Shown here piece by piece: positions 1 to 6,473 of a stretch of 6,473 bases of DNA. The notes beneath the pieces were generated by a model. That model worked only from the letters and a program-made list of their open reading frames with translations. It was not told the DNA's origin and ran no database searches. Within the stretch, counting starts at the first letter, position 1; the number at the start of each line of letters is the position of its first letter. The position numbers and the translations under genes were made by a program. Source of the DNA: a bacterium BMS3Bbin07 (lineage in GTDB: Bacteria; Nitrospirota; Thermodesulfovibrionia; Thermodesulfovibrionales; JdFR-85); the NCBI GenBank assembly GCA_002898135.1, contig BDTQ01000233.1, positions 1 to 6,473 on the forward strand, in the 5' to 3' direction.

Positions 1-689
1 GAAAATACCACCACAGCAACCATACGTTCGGACTCATTTACGCATTCTCTGAAAACTTTGTACTCCCCCTCTCACACGACGAGGTGGTTCACGGCAAGAA
101 GTCGCTGCTGGACAAGATGCCGGGAGATGCATGGCAAAAATTTGCCAACCTCCGCACACTCTATGGGTTCATGTACGGGCACCCCGGCAAAAAGCTCCTG
201 TTCATGGGCGGGGAATTCGGACAGTGGTGGGAATGGAACCAGGATTCTGAGTTGCAGTGGTATTTACTGAAGGAAGGGAAATATCACGGGGGTATCAGGC
301 GGTTCGTCACAGACCTCAACAACCTCTACATCACAGAGCCCCCCCTTTACGAGGTAGACTTCAAACAGGAGGGGTTTGAGTGGATTGATTTCTCGGATTC
401 CGAACAGAGTGTACTCTCCTTTATCCGAAGGGCAGAGGACCCTGAGGACTTTCTTGTTTTCGTATGTAACTTCACCCCGGTGCCGCGATATAAATATATG
501 GTCGGCGTACCTGAACCCGGGTTTTACAGAGAGCTACTTAACAGCGATTCAGCAATATACGGCGGCTCTGACATGGGCAACCTCGGAGGGGTTGAAACAG
601 TGGACGACTCTGTACACGGACGCCCCTGCTCATTGGAGATTACTCTGCCCCCCCTCAGCGTGTTGATATTAAAGCGTGAAACAGGCTGA
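1..689 (+). CDS. glgB: 1,4-alpha-glucan branching enzyme GlgB, C-terminal part (5' truncated by window edge)
   Basis: This is the C-terminal 228 residues of the cytosolic enzyme that cuts alpha-1,4-glucan chains and rejoins them as alpha-1,6 branches during glycogen synthesis. The reading frame is open from base 3, so the start and the N-terminal and early catalytic domains lie outside the window. The fragment opens in the last part of the GH13 barrel. Conserved region IV, SHDE, is at fragment residues 24-27 (His25-Asp26, substrate-binding and transition-state-stabilising residues in the family). It is followed by the GlgB-typical stretches [29 protein letters not shown] and EWN. The remainder, from about residue 115, is the beta-rich C-terminal domain, with NFTPVPR and a final LPPLSVLIL. 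Its length and ending match E. coli GlgB, so the C-terminus appears intact (stop TGA 687-689). It converges on a phosphohexomutase gene 7 bases away, which fits a glycogen locus. Family assignment is very secure. Confidence 0.96.
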   Translation, partial: KYHHSNHTFGLIYAFSENFVLPLSHDEVVHGKKSLLDKMPGDAWQKFANLRTLYGFMYGHPGKKLLFMGGEFGQWWEWNQDSELQWYLLKEGKYHGGIRRFVTDLNNLYITEPPLYEVDFKQEGFEWIDFSDSEQSVLSFIRRAEDPEDFLVFVCNFTPVPRYKYMVGVPEPGFYRELLNSDSAIYGGSDMGNLGGVETVDDSVHGRPCSLEITLPPLSVLILKRETG

Positions 690-696
690 CAGGCTA

Positions 697-2334
697 TCAG
701 GGCCTGATCGCCTCTTCAGTCAGCTTGGCTGCAGTCTTAAATATCGCCTCTTTCTCCTCAATCGTCCTTGCCTCTATATAAAACCTAACCTTTGGCTCGG
801 TTCCCGACGGCCTGATCATAAGCCAGGAGCCGTCCTCAAGCACGATCTTGGTGCCGTCAACGGTTATCAGGTCCTTCACCTTCAATGACCTGTCACCAAT
901 CCGTATTGTACTCCCCACAGGATAGCTCTCCCTGATTACGGAGAGTTTTTTCTTCAATGGCTCACCAATAAGGGAACGGTCCACCTCAATACCTGAGCGG
1001 TCCGGATAATAATGACCATATTCATCCATAAGCTCCCTGAGATAGTCGCTCAGGTTCATTCCCGTAAATGCAACCATCTCAATTGCAAGGAGGAGTGCAA
1101 AGAGGGCATCCTTTTCAAGGGTATGGTTATAGCCGGAAAAACCGTCAGACTCCTCAAACGCAACAATCGCTCGTTCAGGGGCATCCGGCAGCAGATAGGG
1201 GCGGAAGTTTTTGAATCCCACCTTCGTCTCCCTCACTGTAATTCCATGCCTCTCTGCAATTGCATTGACAAAATTACTCGTTCCAACGGACTTTACCGCA
1301 ATACCATTTATTCCCTTATGTACGTGAAGGAAATGCAGGGCCATTGCACCAAAATAGTTCATCGGTATCTGCATGGCATGGTCGGCAAACCTTATCCTGT
1401 CACCGTCAGGGTCCATAATTACTCCGAGCCTGAATCCTGCAGTGCTTGCACTCAACACCCGCTCAACACCCTCCATATTACGCTCTGACGGCTCCGGAGC
1501 CACCCCCCCGAAGAGAAAATCGTCTTCCGTCCTCAGCAAAACAAGTTTTTCGCCCGGTCTTCCTGAAACTCCCAGCAATCTTTCCGGCCTCTTCCTCGTT
1601 GCACCATGGACGTGATCAACCACAATCAGGCAGTCCGTGTCTGCCACGAATTTCCTGACCTTCTCCAGGTTCACTGTCCCCCGGCTTCTGAGAAACGTGA
1701 TGTAACGTCCTGTAGTATCCATCTCTTCATAATCTATCCCCTCTGCACTGCCCCTTTCGTCCTGCACGCCGCCTTTCTGCATCAGGGCGTTTGCCTCTGC
1801 CTGAATTACATCCGTTATTTCAGAGCCTGCAGGACCACCGTCCGAGGGGTTAAACTTGAGACCTGAATAATTGGAAGGATTATGCGAAGGCGTGATATTT
1901 ACTGAACATGCGGCATTGCGCATAACGATGGAGGCCGACAACTCAGGGGTGGTTGTCTCACCGGCATAATAGAGCCTTATCCCCTCAGAGGCAAACATAC
2001 CCATAACCTCTTTTGCAAACTCAGGCCCCAGAAAACGATTGTCGTGCCCTACGATTATCCCCCTGCGCCTGACATCATCAAAGTCCGATGTGCCAAGAGC
2101 CTCTCTTATTTCGGAGTTCTCCCTCCTGAGGGTATTGATGATTGCCTGCGTAACCACCCTGATATTATGAAAGGTAAAATCAGTTCCTATCTCTCCCCTC
2201 CAGCCGGATGTGCCGAATACAATCCGGGATGGGGTGTTATTTTCCCGAGCAAAACGCTCTATCTCCGGCAAAAGATCCGTGTTTAAACTTTCCTGAATGG
2301 CCTTCCAGCACTCCTCGGCACTCTCAAACTCCAT
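697..2334 (-). CDS. Phosphoglucomutase/phosphomannomutase family protein (alpha-D-phosphohexomutase), probable phosphoglucomutase
   Basis: A complete 545-residue enzyme of the alpha-D-phosphohexomutase superfamily, which interconverts hexose 6- and 1-phosphates through a phosphoserine. All four active-site loops are visible: the phosphoserine loop TPSHNP at 148-153 (Ser150), the Mg-binding loop DPDGDR at 308-313, the sugar-specificity loop EESDG at 394-398, and the phosphate-binding loop RPSGTEP at 508-514. An N-terminal GTSGWRG (41-47) and VGFK (372-375) also fit. The TPSHNP form and the length resemble E. coli Pgm (546 residues), but the rest of the sequence is diverged. The sugar loop has Asp397 where many relatives have Gly (EESGG), so substrate preference cannot be read directly. 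The neighbouring convergent glgB favours glucose-1-phosphate/glucose-6-phosphate as the physiological pair (inference). The ATG at 2334 is preceded by AGGGAGG (minus strand, 2340-2346) with a 5-base spacer, which supports the start. A phosphomannomutase or phosphoglucosamine mutase role remains possible. Confidence 0.9.
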   Translation of the reverse strand: MEFESAEECWKAIQESLNTDLLPEIERFARENNTPSRIVFGTSGWRGEIGTDFTFHNIRVVTQAIINTLRRENSEIREALGTSDFDDVRRRGIIVGHDNRFLGPEFAKEVMGMFASEGIRLYYAGETTTPELSASIVMRNAACSVNITPSHNPSNYSGLKFNPSDGGPAGSEITDVIQAEANALMQKGGVQDERGSAEGIDYEEMDTTGRYITFLRSRGTVNLEKVRKFVADTDCLIVVDHVHGATRKRPERLLGVSGRPGEKLVLLRTEDDFLFGGVAPEPSERNMEGVERVLSASTAGFRLGVIMDPDGDRIRFADHAMQIPMNYFGAMALHFLHVHKGINGIAVKSVGTSNFVNAIAERHGITVRETKVGFKNFRPYLLPDAPERAIVAFEESDGFSGYNHTLEKDALFALLLAIEMVAFTGMNLSDYLRELMDEYGHYYPDRSGIEVDRSLIGEPLKKKLSVIRESYPVGSTIRIGDRSLKVKDLITVDGTKIVLEDGSWLMIRPSGTEPKVRFYIEARTIEEKEAIFKTAAKLTEEAIRP

Positions 2335-2345
2335 CCTGTCCTCCC

Positions 2346-2375
2346 TTCAAAGTTTGGATTAATTTATGATATTAT
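2346..2375 (+). promoter_or_regulatory. Candidate leuB promoter in the 94-bp divergent intergenic region
   Basis: TTCAAA (2346-2351, 4 of 6 matches to the -35 consensus) lies 18 bases before TATTAT (2370-2375, 5 of 6 matches to the -10 consensus). The expected start near 2382 leaves a leader of about 47 bases before leuB, which holds the AAGGGAG ribosome binding site (2413-2419). The -10 overlaps the minus-strand TATAAT by five bases. I see no leucine-rich leader peptide or attenuator in this short region. Because the region is AT-rich, chance matches are likely and confidence is low. Confidence 0.3.
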
Positions 2376-2376
2376 A
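2371..2376 (-). promoter_or_regulatory. Candidate -10 element (TATAAT) for the phosphohexomutase gene
   Basis: Read on the minus strand this is a perfect TATAAT. It would start transcription near 2364, giving a leader of about 30 bases that carries the AGGGAGG ribosome binding site. The 6-mers at the expected -35 distance (around 2394-2400) match the consensus poorly, so the promoter may be weak or need an activator. The assignment rests on consensus match and position only. Confidence 0.4.
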
Positions 2377-2428
2377 CATTAGTTTTTAATCATTCAGCCA
2401 CGAACTACGGAGAAGGGAGTTTTAATTT

Positions 2429-3496
2429 ATGTCAAATTCTTACAGTATTGCCGTTATTCCCGGTGACGGGACAGGCCCTGAAGTAGTCAGGGAAGGGATG
2501 AAGGTCCTGGAGTCGGCATCGGAGAGGTTCGGGTTTAAACTCAACTTCTCTCACTATGACCTGGGAGGAGAGCGATATCTCAGAACAGGTGAAACACTTC
2601 CGGACGGCGTTATCGAAGACCTCAGGAAACACGATGCCATACTTCTCGGGGCCATAGGACACCCTGATGTAAAACCCGGCATTCTGGAGCAGGGGATTTT
2701 GCTGAGACTCCGCTTTGAGCTTGACCAGTACATAAATCTGAGACCCATAAAGCTATACCCGGGCGTTGAGTGTCCACTTAAAGACAAGGGCCCCGAGCAC
2801 ATAGACTTTGTGGTGGTCAGGGAAAATACCGAAGGACTGTATGTGGGCGGCGGGGCTTTCCTGAGAAAGGGAACAGCAAATGAGGTTGCCATACAGGAGT
2901 CGGTCAATACAAGGCTCGGTGCAGAAAGGTGCATAAGATATGCCCTGCAATATTGCCGGAAACGGGACAAGAGAAAGAAACTGACACTCTGTGGAAAGAC
3001 CAATGTCCTCACCTATGCCTGGGACCTCTGGCAGAGGACATTTAATGAGGTGGCAAAGGAATATCCCGACATAGAGACTGATTATGCCCATGTGGATGCA
3101 ATAACAATGTGGTTTGTGAAAAACCCTGAGTGGTTTGATGTAATAGTCACAGACAATATGTTCGGTGACATTATAACCGACCTCGGCGCCATGATACAGG
3201 GTGGAATGGGCATAGCTGCAGGCGGAAACATCAATCCCGAAGGAGTCAGCATGTTTGAGCCCATAGGGGGGTCTGCACCCAAGTATACGGGAAAGAACAT
3301 CATAAACCCCCTTGCAGCCATCAGTGCCGGCGGAATGATGCTTGAGCACCTTGGCGAGGATGCTGCAGCAGAGACGATAGAGAAGGCCGTGATGGAAGTG
3401 ACCGGCAAACACCTCAAGAGCCTCGCTGCCGGCAGGATGGGCTATAGCACCACTGAGGTGGGAGACCTTGTTGCAGACTATGTCGGGAAGCTTTAA
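2429..3496 (+). CDS. leuB: 3-isopropylmalate dehydrogenase LeuB
   Basis: A 355-residue beta-decarboxylating dehydrogenase, of usual length for the family, that oxidises and decarboxylates 3-isopropylmalate to 4-methyl-2-oxopentanoate in leucine synthesis. The N-terminal IPGDGTGPE loop (9-17) is typical. By comparison with Thermus LeuB the active-site residues are Arg95, Arg105 and Arg131, Tyr138 (in RENTEGLY), Lys190 (in GKTNVLT), Asp223, Asp247 and Asp251 (in NMFGDIITD). The sequence most resembles the shorter actinobacterial-style LeuB ([26 protein letters not shown]). The cofactor loop is unusual: GGSAPKYTG (280-288) has Lys285-Tyr286 where NAD-dependent LeuB normally has Asp-Ile, which suggests NADP preference. 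The ATG at 2429 follows AAGGGAG (2413-2419) by 9 bases. It probably forms an operon with asd, 218 bp downstream. A homoisocitrate, tartrate or isocitrate dehydrogenase role is less likely, because the substrate-helix [10 protein letters not shown] is LeuB-like. Confidence 0.88.
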   Translation: MSNSYSIAVIPGDGTGPEVVREGMKVLESASERFGFKLNFSHYDLGGERYLRTGETLPDGVIEDLRKHDAILLGAIGHPDVKPGILEQGILLRLRFELDQYINLRPIKLYPGVECPLKDKGPEHIDFVVVRENTEGLYVGGGAFLRKGTANEVAIQESVNTRLGAERCIRYALQYCRKRDKRKKLTLCGKTNVLTYAWDLWQRTFNEVAKEYPDIETDYAHVDAITMWFVKNPEWFDVIVTDNMFGDIITDLGAMIQGGMGIAAGGNINPEGVSMFEPIGGSAPKYTGKNIINPLAAISAGGMMLEHLGEDAAAETIEKAVMEVTGKHLKSLAAGRMGYSTTEVGDLVADYVGKL

Positions 3497-3510
3497 AGTA
3501 TAGCAAGGAT

Positions 3511-3644
3511 CACACCCCTTAATCCCCTCTTGATAGAGGGGAAAAGTCCTTGACAACCTTCTGCCTCAACAGAATGAACGGAACAAGGTAAGGTGCGAAG
3601 ATCAAGGTGGAACTCCCCTCTAAGAAGAGGGGGCAGCGGGTGTG
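3511..3644. repeat. 134-bp imperfect inverted-repeat element (MITE-like or palindromic intergenic repeat) between leuB and asd
   Basis: The element is bounded by CACACCC (3511-3517) and its exact complement GGGTGTG (3638-3644). The two arms, about 32 bases each, agree at roughly three quarters of positions when one is reverse-complemented. Each arm contains its own perfect 7-bp hairpin with a 4-base loop: CCCCTCT/AGAGGGG at 3524-3541 (loop TGAT) and at 3615-3632 (loop AAGA). CCTTGA (3548-3553) pairs with TCAAGG (3602-3607), which extends the arms inward, and the centre holds a smaller stem TTCTG/CAGAA (3559-3574). No protein is encoded and I see no convincing target-site duplication. Neither hairpin is followed by a T-run, so they do not look like intrinsic terminators. 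A non-autonomous mobile element or a dispersed palindromic repeat is the best fit; copy number in the genome cannot be judged here. Confidence 0.55.
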
Positions 3645-3714
3645 TAAAAAACAGGGGAGTATGTAAAGAAACATGCAACAGGTAAAATTTAAAAACATAA
3701 AGGAGCCATAAAAA

Positions 3715-4734
3715 ATGCTTGGGAAAAAGGAGCAATATAGAGTTGCCGTTGTTGGCGCAACAGGTGCTGTTGGTGAGGAGATGATATCTGTTCTTGAGGA
3801 AAGGAACTTTCCTGTGGAGGAGCTGCTCCCCTTTGCATCTGAAAGGTCAGCGGGTACAAGGATAGAGTTCAGGGGAAGAGACATTGTAGTTCAACTGCTG
3901 GAAGAGGACTCTTTTGAAGGAATTGATATTGCCCTGTTTTCAGCCGGAGGGGAAAGGTCAAGGACATGGGCACCTGTAGCTGCCCGCTCAGGATGTGTGG
4001 TAATCGATAACTCTTCTGCATGGCGCATGGACCCTGAGGTACCGCTTGTTGTCCCTGAAGTCAATCCTGAAGACATCAAGCGGCACAAGGGCATAATTGC
4101 AAACCCGAACTGCTCAACCATACAGATGGTAATGGCACTTAAACCGATCCATGATGCTGCAGGGATAAAGAGGGTGGTTGTTACAACTTTTCAGTCCGTC
4201 TCCGGCACAGGAAAAAAGGCTATAGACGAGCTTCTCAAGCAGACCACGGACATGCTTAGTTTCAGGTCTGTTGAGTGCGAGGTCTATCCGCACCAGATCG
4301 CCTTTAATGTCCTGCCTCACATTGACAGCTTCCTTGACAACGGTTATACGAAAGAAGAGATGAAGATGGTTAATGAGACCAGAAAGATACTGGGAGATGA
4401 CTCAATCAGGGTAACTGCTACAACCGTAAGGGTCCCTGTATTCAGGTGTCATGCCGAGAGTGTAAATGTGGAGACCGAAAAGAAGCTTGCAGCCGATGAT
4501 GTCAGGGCTCTGCTTGCGGCCTTCCCGGGAATTGTAGTATTCGATGCCCCTGAGAAGAATATTTATCCACTCCCTGTTGACGTAGCCGGAAAAGATGAGG
4601 TTTATATCGGCAGGGTGCGGGAGGATGAATCTATCGAGAATGGCATTAACATGTGGATAGTGGCAGATAACCTCAGAAAAGGCGCAGCCCTGAATGCCGT
4701 CCAGATTGCGGAGAGACTGATTAAAACCGCATGA
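3715..4734 (+). CDS. asd: Aspartate-semialdehyde dehydrogenase Asd
   Basis: A complete 339-residue cytosolic enzyme that reduces 4-phospho-L-aspartate to L-aspartate 4-semialdehyde with NADPH, at the branch point to lysine and diaminopimelate, threonine and methionine. The N-terminal Rossmann loop GATGAVG (14-20) binds NADP. The catalytic cysteine is Cys133 in NPNCSTIQ. Other family residues are Gln160 (TFQSVSG), Arg239 (TVRVPV) and His246 (CHAES). Upstream, SAGGERSR (76-83) and IDNSSAWRM (97-105) are typical of the shorter bacterial USG-1-like Asd class rather than the longer E. coli type. The ATG at 3715 follows AAAGGAG (3699-3705) with a 9-base spacer, a strong start. It lies in the same direction as leuB and is probably co-transcribed with it through the palindromic element. 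The C-terminus is intact (TGA 4732-4734). No clear terminator follows. Identification is very secure. Confidence 0.96.
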   Translation: MLGKKEQYRVAVVGATGAVGEEMISVLEERNFPVEELLPFASERSAGTRIEFRGRDIVVQLLEEDSFEGIDIALFSAGGERSRTWAPVAARSGCVVIDNSSAWRMDPEVPLVVPEVNPEDIKRHKGIIANPNCSTIQMVMALKPIHDAAGIKRVVVTTFQSVSGTGKKAIDELLKQTTDMLSFRSVECEVYPHQIAFNVLPHIDSFLDNGYTKEEMKMVNETRKILGDDSIRVTATTVRVPVFRCHAESVNVETEKKLAADDVRALLAAFPGIVVFDAPEKNIYPLPVDVAGKDEVYIGRVREDESIENGINMWIVADNLRKGAALNAVQIAERLIKTA

Positions 4735-4806
4735 CAGGAAATTCAGCCAACGAGAAGCAAGCCTTGAGAAAACAGAAGCTTTGCAATGTAAATAGAGGGC
4801 TTCAAA

Positions 4807-4823
4807 TAGTGCTTTGTACACTA
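4807..4823. promoter_or_regulatory. Small inverted repeat (TAGTG/CACTA) over the -35 region of the HEAT-like gene
   Basis: A 5-bp perfect inverted repeat with a 7-base centre overlaps the sequence TTGTAC that sits at -35 distance from the extended -10 at 4834-4842. It could be a small operator or a weak hairpin: CATG and then five T residues (4828-4832) follow, but the stem is short and AT-rich. It is too small to call a terminator for asd. Confidence 0.2.
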
Positions 4824-4833
4824 CATGTTTTTA

Positions 4834-4842
4834 TGTTAAAAT
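4834..4842 (+). promoter_or_regulatory. Candidate extended -10 promoter for the HEAT-like gene
   Basis: TGTTAAAAT is a TG-N extended -10 whose hexamer TAAAAT matches the consensus at 5 of 6 positions. TTGTAC (4814-4819) lies 17 bases upstream as a poor -35, which is acceptable for extended -10 promoters. A start 6-7 bases downstream would fall at or within a base of the ATG at 4849, predicting a leaderless or near-leaderless transcript. The rest of the 114-bp gap after asd (4735-4806) holds no ORF, no strong hairpin and nothing else I recognise. Confidence 0.4.
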
Positions 4843-4848
4843 TACAGC

Positions 4849-6473
4849 ATGGCTGACGACAGGGAAAAACTCCCCCTTGATGCTCAATTACTCAGTGAGG
4901 CCATCTTTGAATTAAATGTCTCACGCCGTAATGTAAATATCTATCCTGCCGGTCACCCCTCGGTAGAGAGGTCATTAAACAGGGCATTCGACTGTTTGGA
5001 AAAACTCTTTGAACTGAGGCCCGAGATAACCTTTGCTATTGCAAAGGACACCATTGTTATCGATAACAGTGTCCTTGACAAAAAAAACGCTGCTTACAGG
5101 GAATTTGCCCTGCACCTGAGCGGAATGAACATTGCCTATGTGACATTTACATCCGGCCTGACTAAAGACGAGTTTTATGAATTTCTCCGTTTTCTGTCAA
5201 TTGATGCTACTGACTTGACTCCGGAAGCCCTTCAGGAGACTGTAAACGAATACAAGCTGATCCACATCAAGACAGGCTTCATAGACTATGGTGCATTCTC
5301 TTTTGGTGAAGGCAGAACAGCAAAGGAAGGTTCTGCAACAGGCCTGTGGGAACGCTATATACGCGGGCTGATTGACGGCACCCTGCAAACAGAAGGAGCC
5401 TCAGACGTAATACAGGAAATCCCTCCTGAAACCCTCGCAGAAATGGTAAATACAACCAATCCCGGGGACTTCAAGGAAGAGAGCTGCGAGAGGGTGGTTA
5501 CCACTTACATGAAAACGTCTCCGGGAACGACTTTCTCCAGCAGGGAGCTGACAAGGCTCATAGATTTTATCAGCAGACTCCGGCCTGAATTAAAAAAACA
5601 GTTTCTCTCCTCTGCAGTCAAAAATGTCTCCACGGATATAGGGTCTACTGAACGGGCAATCAGAGAGATATCGGTGGACAAGATTATAGAACTGCTTAGC
5701 GCTATTGATGAACAGCAAGTGACCATCCCGTCAGCCCTCAAAAATCTTCTTGATAAATTTTCGAAGTTTTATCAGGTTGACTCTGAAGACACTACCTTTG
5801 GGGACAGCATAATTGCAGATGATATATTTCTCTCCCCTGATGTTGTAAACCTTCTGGGCACAGGTGACTTTGAATCCTATGTGACAGACATATACCAGAA
5901 AGAGATAGAACAAGTTCTGAGATTTGATGTCTCGGAAGTTGCAGTAAAGGAATTGGAAGAACTCACAAAGGCATGCAGTGATGAGTATGTAGAGAGATAT
6001 TTCAATCAGACAATGCTGGAACTTATTTCATCTGATATAATCTCGGAAGAAGAATATGAGTACCTTGTCAACATGATAAAAGAAGAGGCGATTCAGTTTA
6101 TAGAGACCGGCCAGTATGGTCAGGTACTGAAGATATTCCGGGTGCTGGAATCAAATCTGTCAAAAGAGAGATTCCCGGATATAAGTTCAGCTGCTCTTAA
6201 AGATTACAAGTCTCCTGAATTCATCTCACAGTTCATTGACTCCCTCAGGATTATAGGCAGACAGGCAAGAGAAGATGCCCTGCAATTGTGCGATTATTAT
6301 GGAGATCGGATTATATCCCCACTGATGGATGCACTCGTTGACGAGGAATCCCAAACAATAAGGCATTTTCTCATAAACCTGATAACACACTTTGGCCCGA
6401 GGGTAATTCCTGTTGCCGTAAAACATATCAGTGACAGCAGGTGGTTTGTCAAGAGAAACATGCTGCTTATCCT
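4849..6473 (+). CDS. HEAT-repeat-like protein of unknown function, N-terminal 541 residues (3' truncated by window edge)
   Basis: An uninterrupted reading frame runs from the ATG at 4849 to the window end. An in-frame TAA lies just upstream (4837-4839) and no alternative start codon lies between, so this ATG is the likely start although no Shine-Dalgarno sequence precedes it. There is no signal peptide or membrane segment, and the protein is acidic and largely helical, so it is probably cytosolic. Residues 14-53 contain the motif RRNVNIYPAGHPSVERSL (26-43). I recall a similar RN-x-Y-x-x-HP pattern at the N-termini of HD-GYP-type and HEAT proteins of deltaproteobacteria and Nitrospirota (from memory, not searched). 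The middle, about 160-450, matches nothing I recognise. From about residue 473 two HEAT-like helical hairpins of about 31 residues appear (473-503 and 504-534), with GDRIISPLMDAL and GPRVIPVAVKHI in equivalent places, and a third begins at 535. Such repeats usually scaffold protein contacts. The function is unknown. Confidence 0.65.
   Translation, partial: MADDREKLPLDAQLLSEAIFELNVSRRNVNIYPAGHPSVERSLNRAFDCLEKLFELRPEITFAIAKDTIVIDNSVLDKKNAAYREFALHLSGMNIAYVTFTSGLTKDEFYEFLRFLSIDATDLTPEALQETVNEYKLIHIKTGFIDYGAFSFGEGRTAKEGSATGLWERYIRGLIDGTLQTEGASDVIQEIPPETLAEMVNTTNPGDFKEESCERVVTTYMKTSPGTTFSSRELTRLIDFISRLRPELKKQFLSSAVKNVSTDIGSTERAIREISVDKIIELLSAIDEQQVTIPSALKNLLDKFSKFYQVDSEDTTFGDSIIADDIFLSPDVVNLLGTGDFESYVTDIYQKEIEQVLRFDVSEVAVKELEELTKACSDEYVERYFNQTMLELISSDIISEEEYEYLVNMIKEEAIQFIETGQYGQVLKIFRVLESNLSKERFPDISSAALKDYKSPEFISQFIDSLRIIGRQAREDALQLCDYYGDRIISPLMDALVDEESQTIRHFLINLITHFGPRVIPVAVKHISDSRWFVKRNMLLI

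Noticed and set aside
1012..1488. 158-codon open frame on the plus strand inside the phosphohexomutase gene
   Set aside because: The minus-strand gene here has all four family loops in frame; the plus-strand product has no recognisable feature.
3524..3541. Hairpin CCCCTCT/AGAGGGG considered as a leuB terminator
   Set aside because: It is followed by GAAAAG-like sequence rather than a T-run, and its near-duplicate at 3615-3632 shows it belongs to the inverted-repeat element.
3550..3555. Perfect -35 consensus TTGACA inside the palindromic element
   Set aside because: No acceptable -10 lies 16-18 bases downstream, so it is not supported as an asd promoter.
2753..3556. 267-codon open frame on the minus strand opposite leuB
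   Set aside because: It is cysteine- and histidine-rich, resembles no family, and lies entirely opposite the well-supported leuB; it is a shadow of leuB codon use.
3661..3666. ATG-TAA minimal frame just after AGGGGAG
   Set aside because: The ribosome-binding-like sequence is only 1 base from the ATG, too close to be functional; most likely chance.
4775..4803. GAAGC/GCTTC pairing after asd considered as a terminator
   Set aside because: The stem is only 5 bp with a 19-base loop and no T-run follows.
5197..5388. Short minus-strand frames opposite the HEAT-like gene (this one, 5505-5741, 5731-5913 and 6226-6426)
   Set aside because: All lie opposite a continuous plus-strand coding frame and none resembles a protein family.

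Overview
The window looks like chromosomal core-metabolism DNA from a mesophilic or moderately thermophilic Gram-negative bacterium with mid-range GC. The LeuB type, the leuB-asd order and the N-terminal style of the last protein suggest Nitrospirota or a deltaproteobacterium-like lineage. That placement is an inference from remembered family resemblance and was not tested. No phage genes, CRISPR array, rRNA, tRNA or transposase is visible.

Layout. (1) Positions 1-689, plus strand: the 3' end of glgB, the glycogen branching enzyme. (2) Positions 697-2334, minus strand: a complete phosphoglucomutase/phosphomannomutase-family gene that converges on glgB with a 7-base gap. Together they suggest a glycogen locus, because the mutase links glucose-6-phosphate to the glucose-1-phosphate that feeds glycogen synthesis. 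(3) Positions 2335-2428: a 94-bp divergent promoter region in which -10-like elements of the two strands overlap. (4) Positions 2429-3496, plus: leuB, 3-isopropylmalate dehydrogenase, with a cofactor loop that looks NADP-type rather than NAD-type. (5) Positions 3497-3714: a 218-bp gap largely filled by a 134-bp inverted-repeat element (3511-3644) that resembles a MITE or another palindromic intergenic repeat. (6) Positions 3715-4734, plus: asd, aspartate-semialdehyde dehydrogenase. (7) Positions 4735-4848: a 114-bp gap with an extended -10 promoter placed so that transcription would begin at or next to the next ATG. (8) Positions 4849 to the window end, plus: the first 541 residues of a large soluble helical protein with an unrecognised N-terminal region and HEAT-like repeats at its C-terminal end; it is cut by the window edge.

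leuB and asd point the same way and probably share a transcript serving amino acid synthesis: LeuB for leucine, and Asd for lysine, threonine, methionine and diaminopimelate. The HEAT-like gene seems to be a separate unit with its own promoter.

The window is mostly ordinary housekeeping sequence. The points most worth a second look are the LeuB cofactor loop, the palindromic element between leuB and asd, and the possibly leaderless, poorly characterised HEAT-like gene. I see no convincing evidence of a new multi-gene system.
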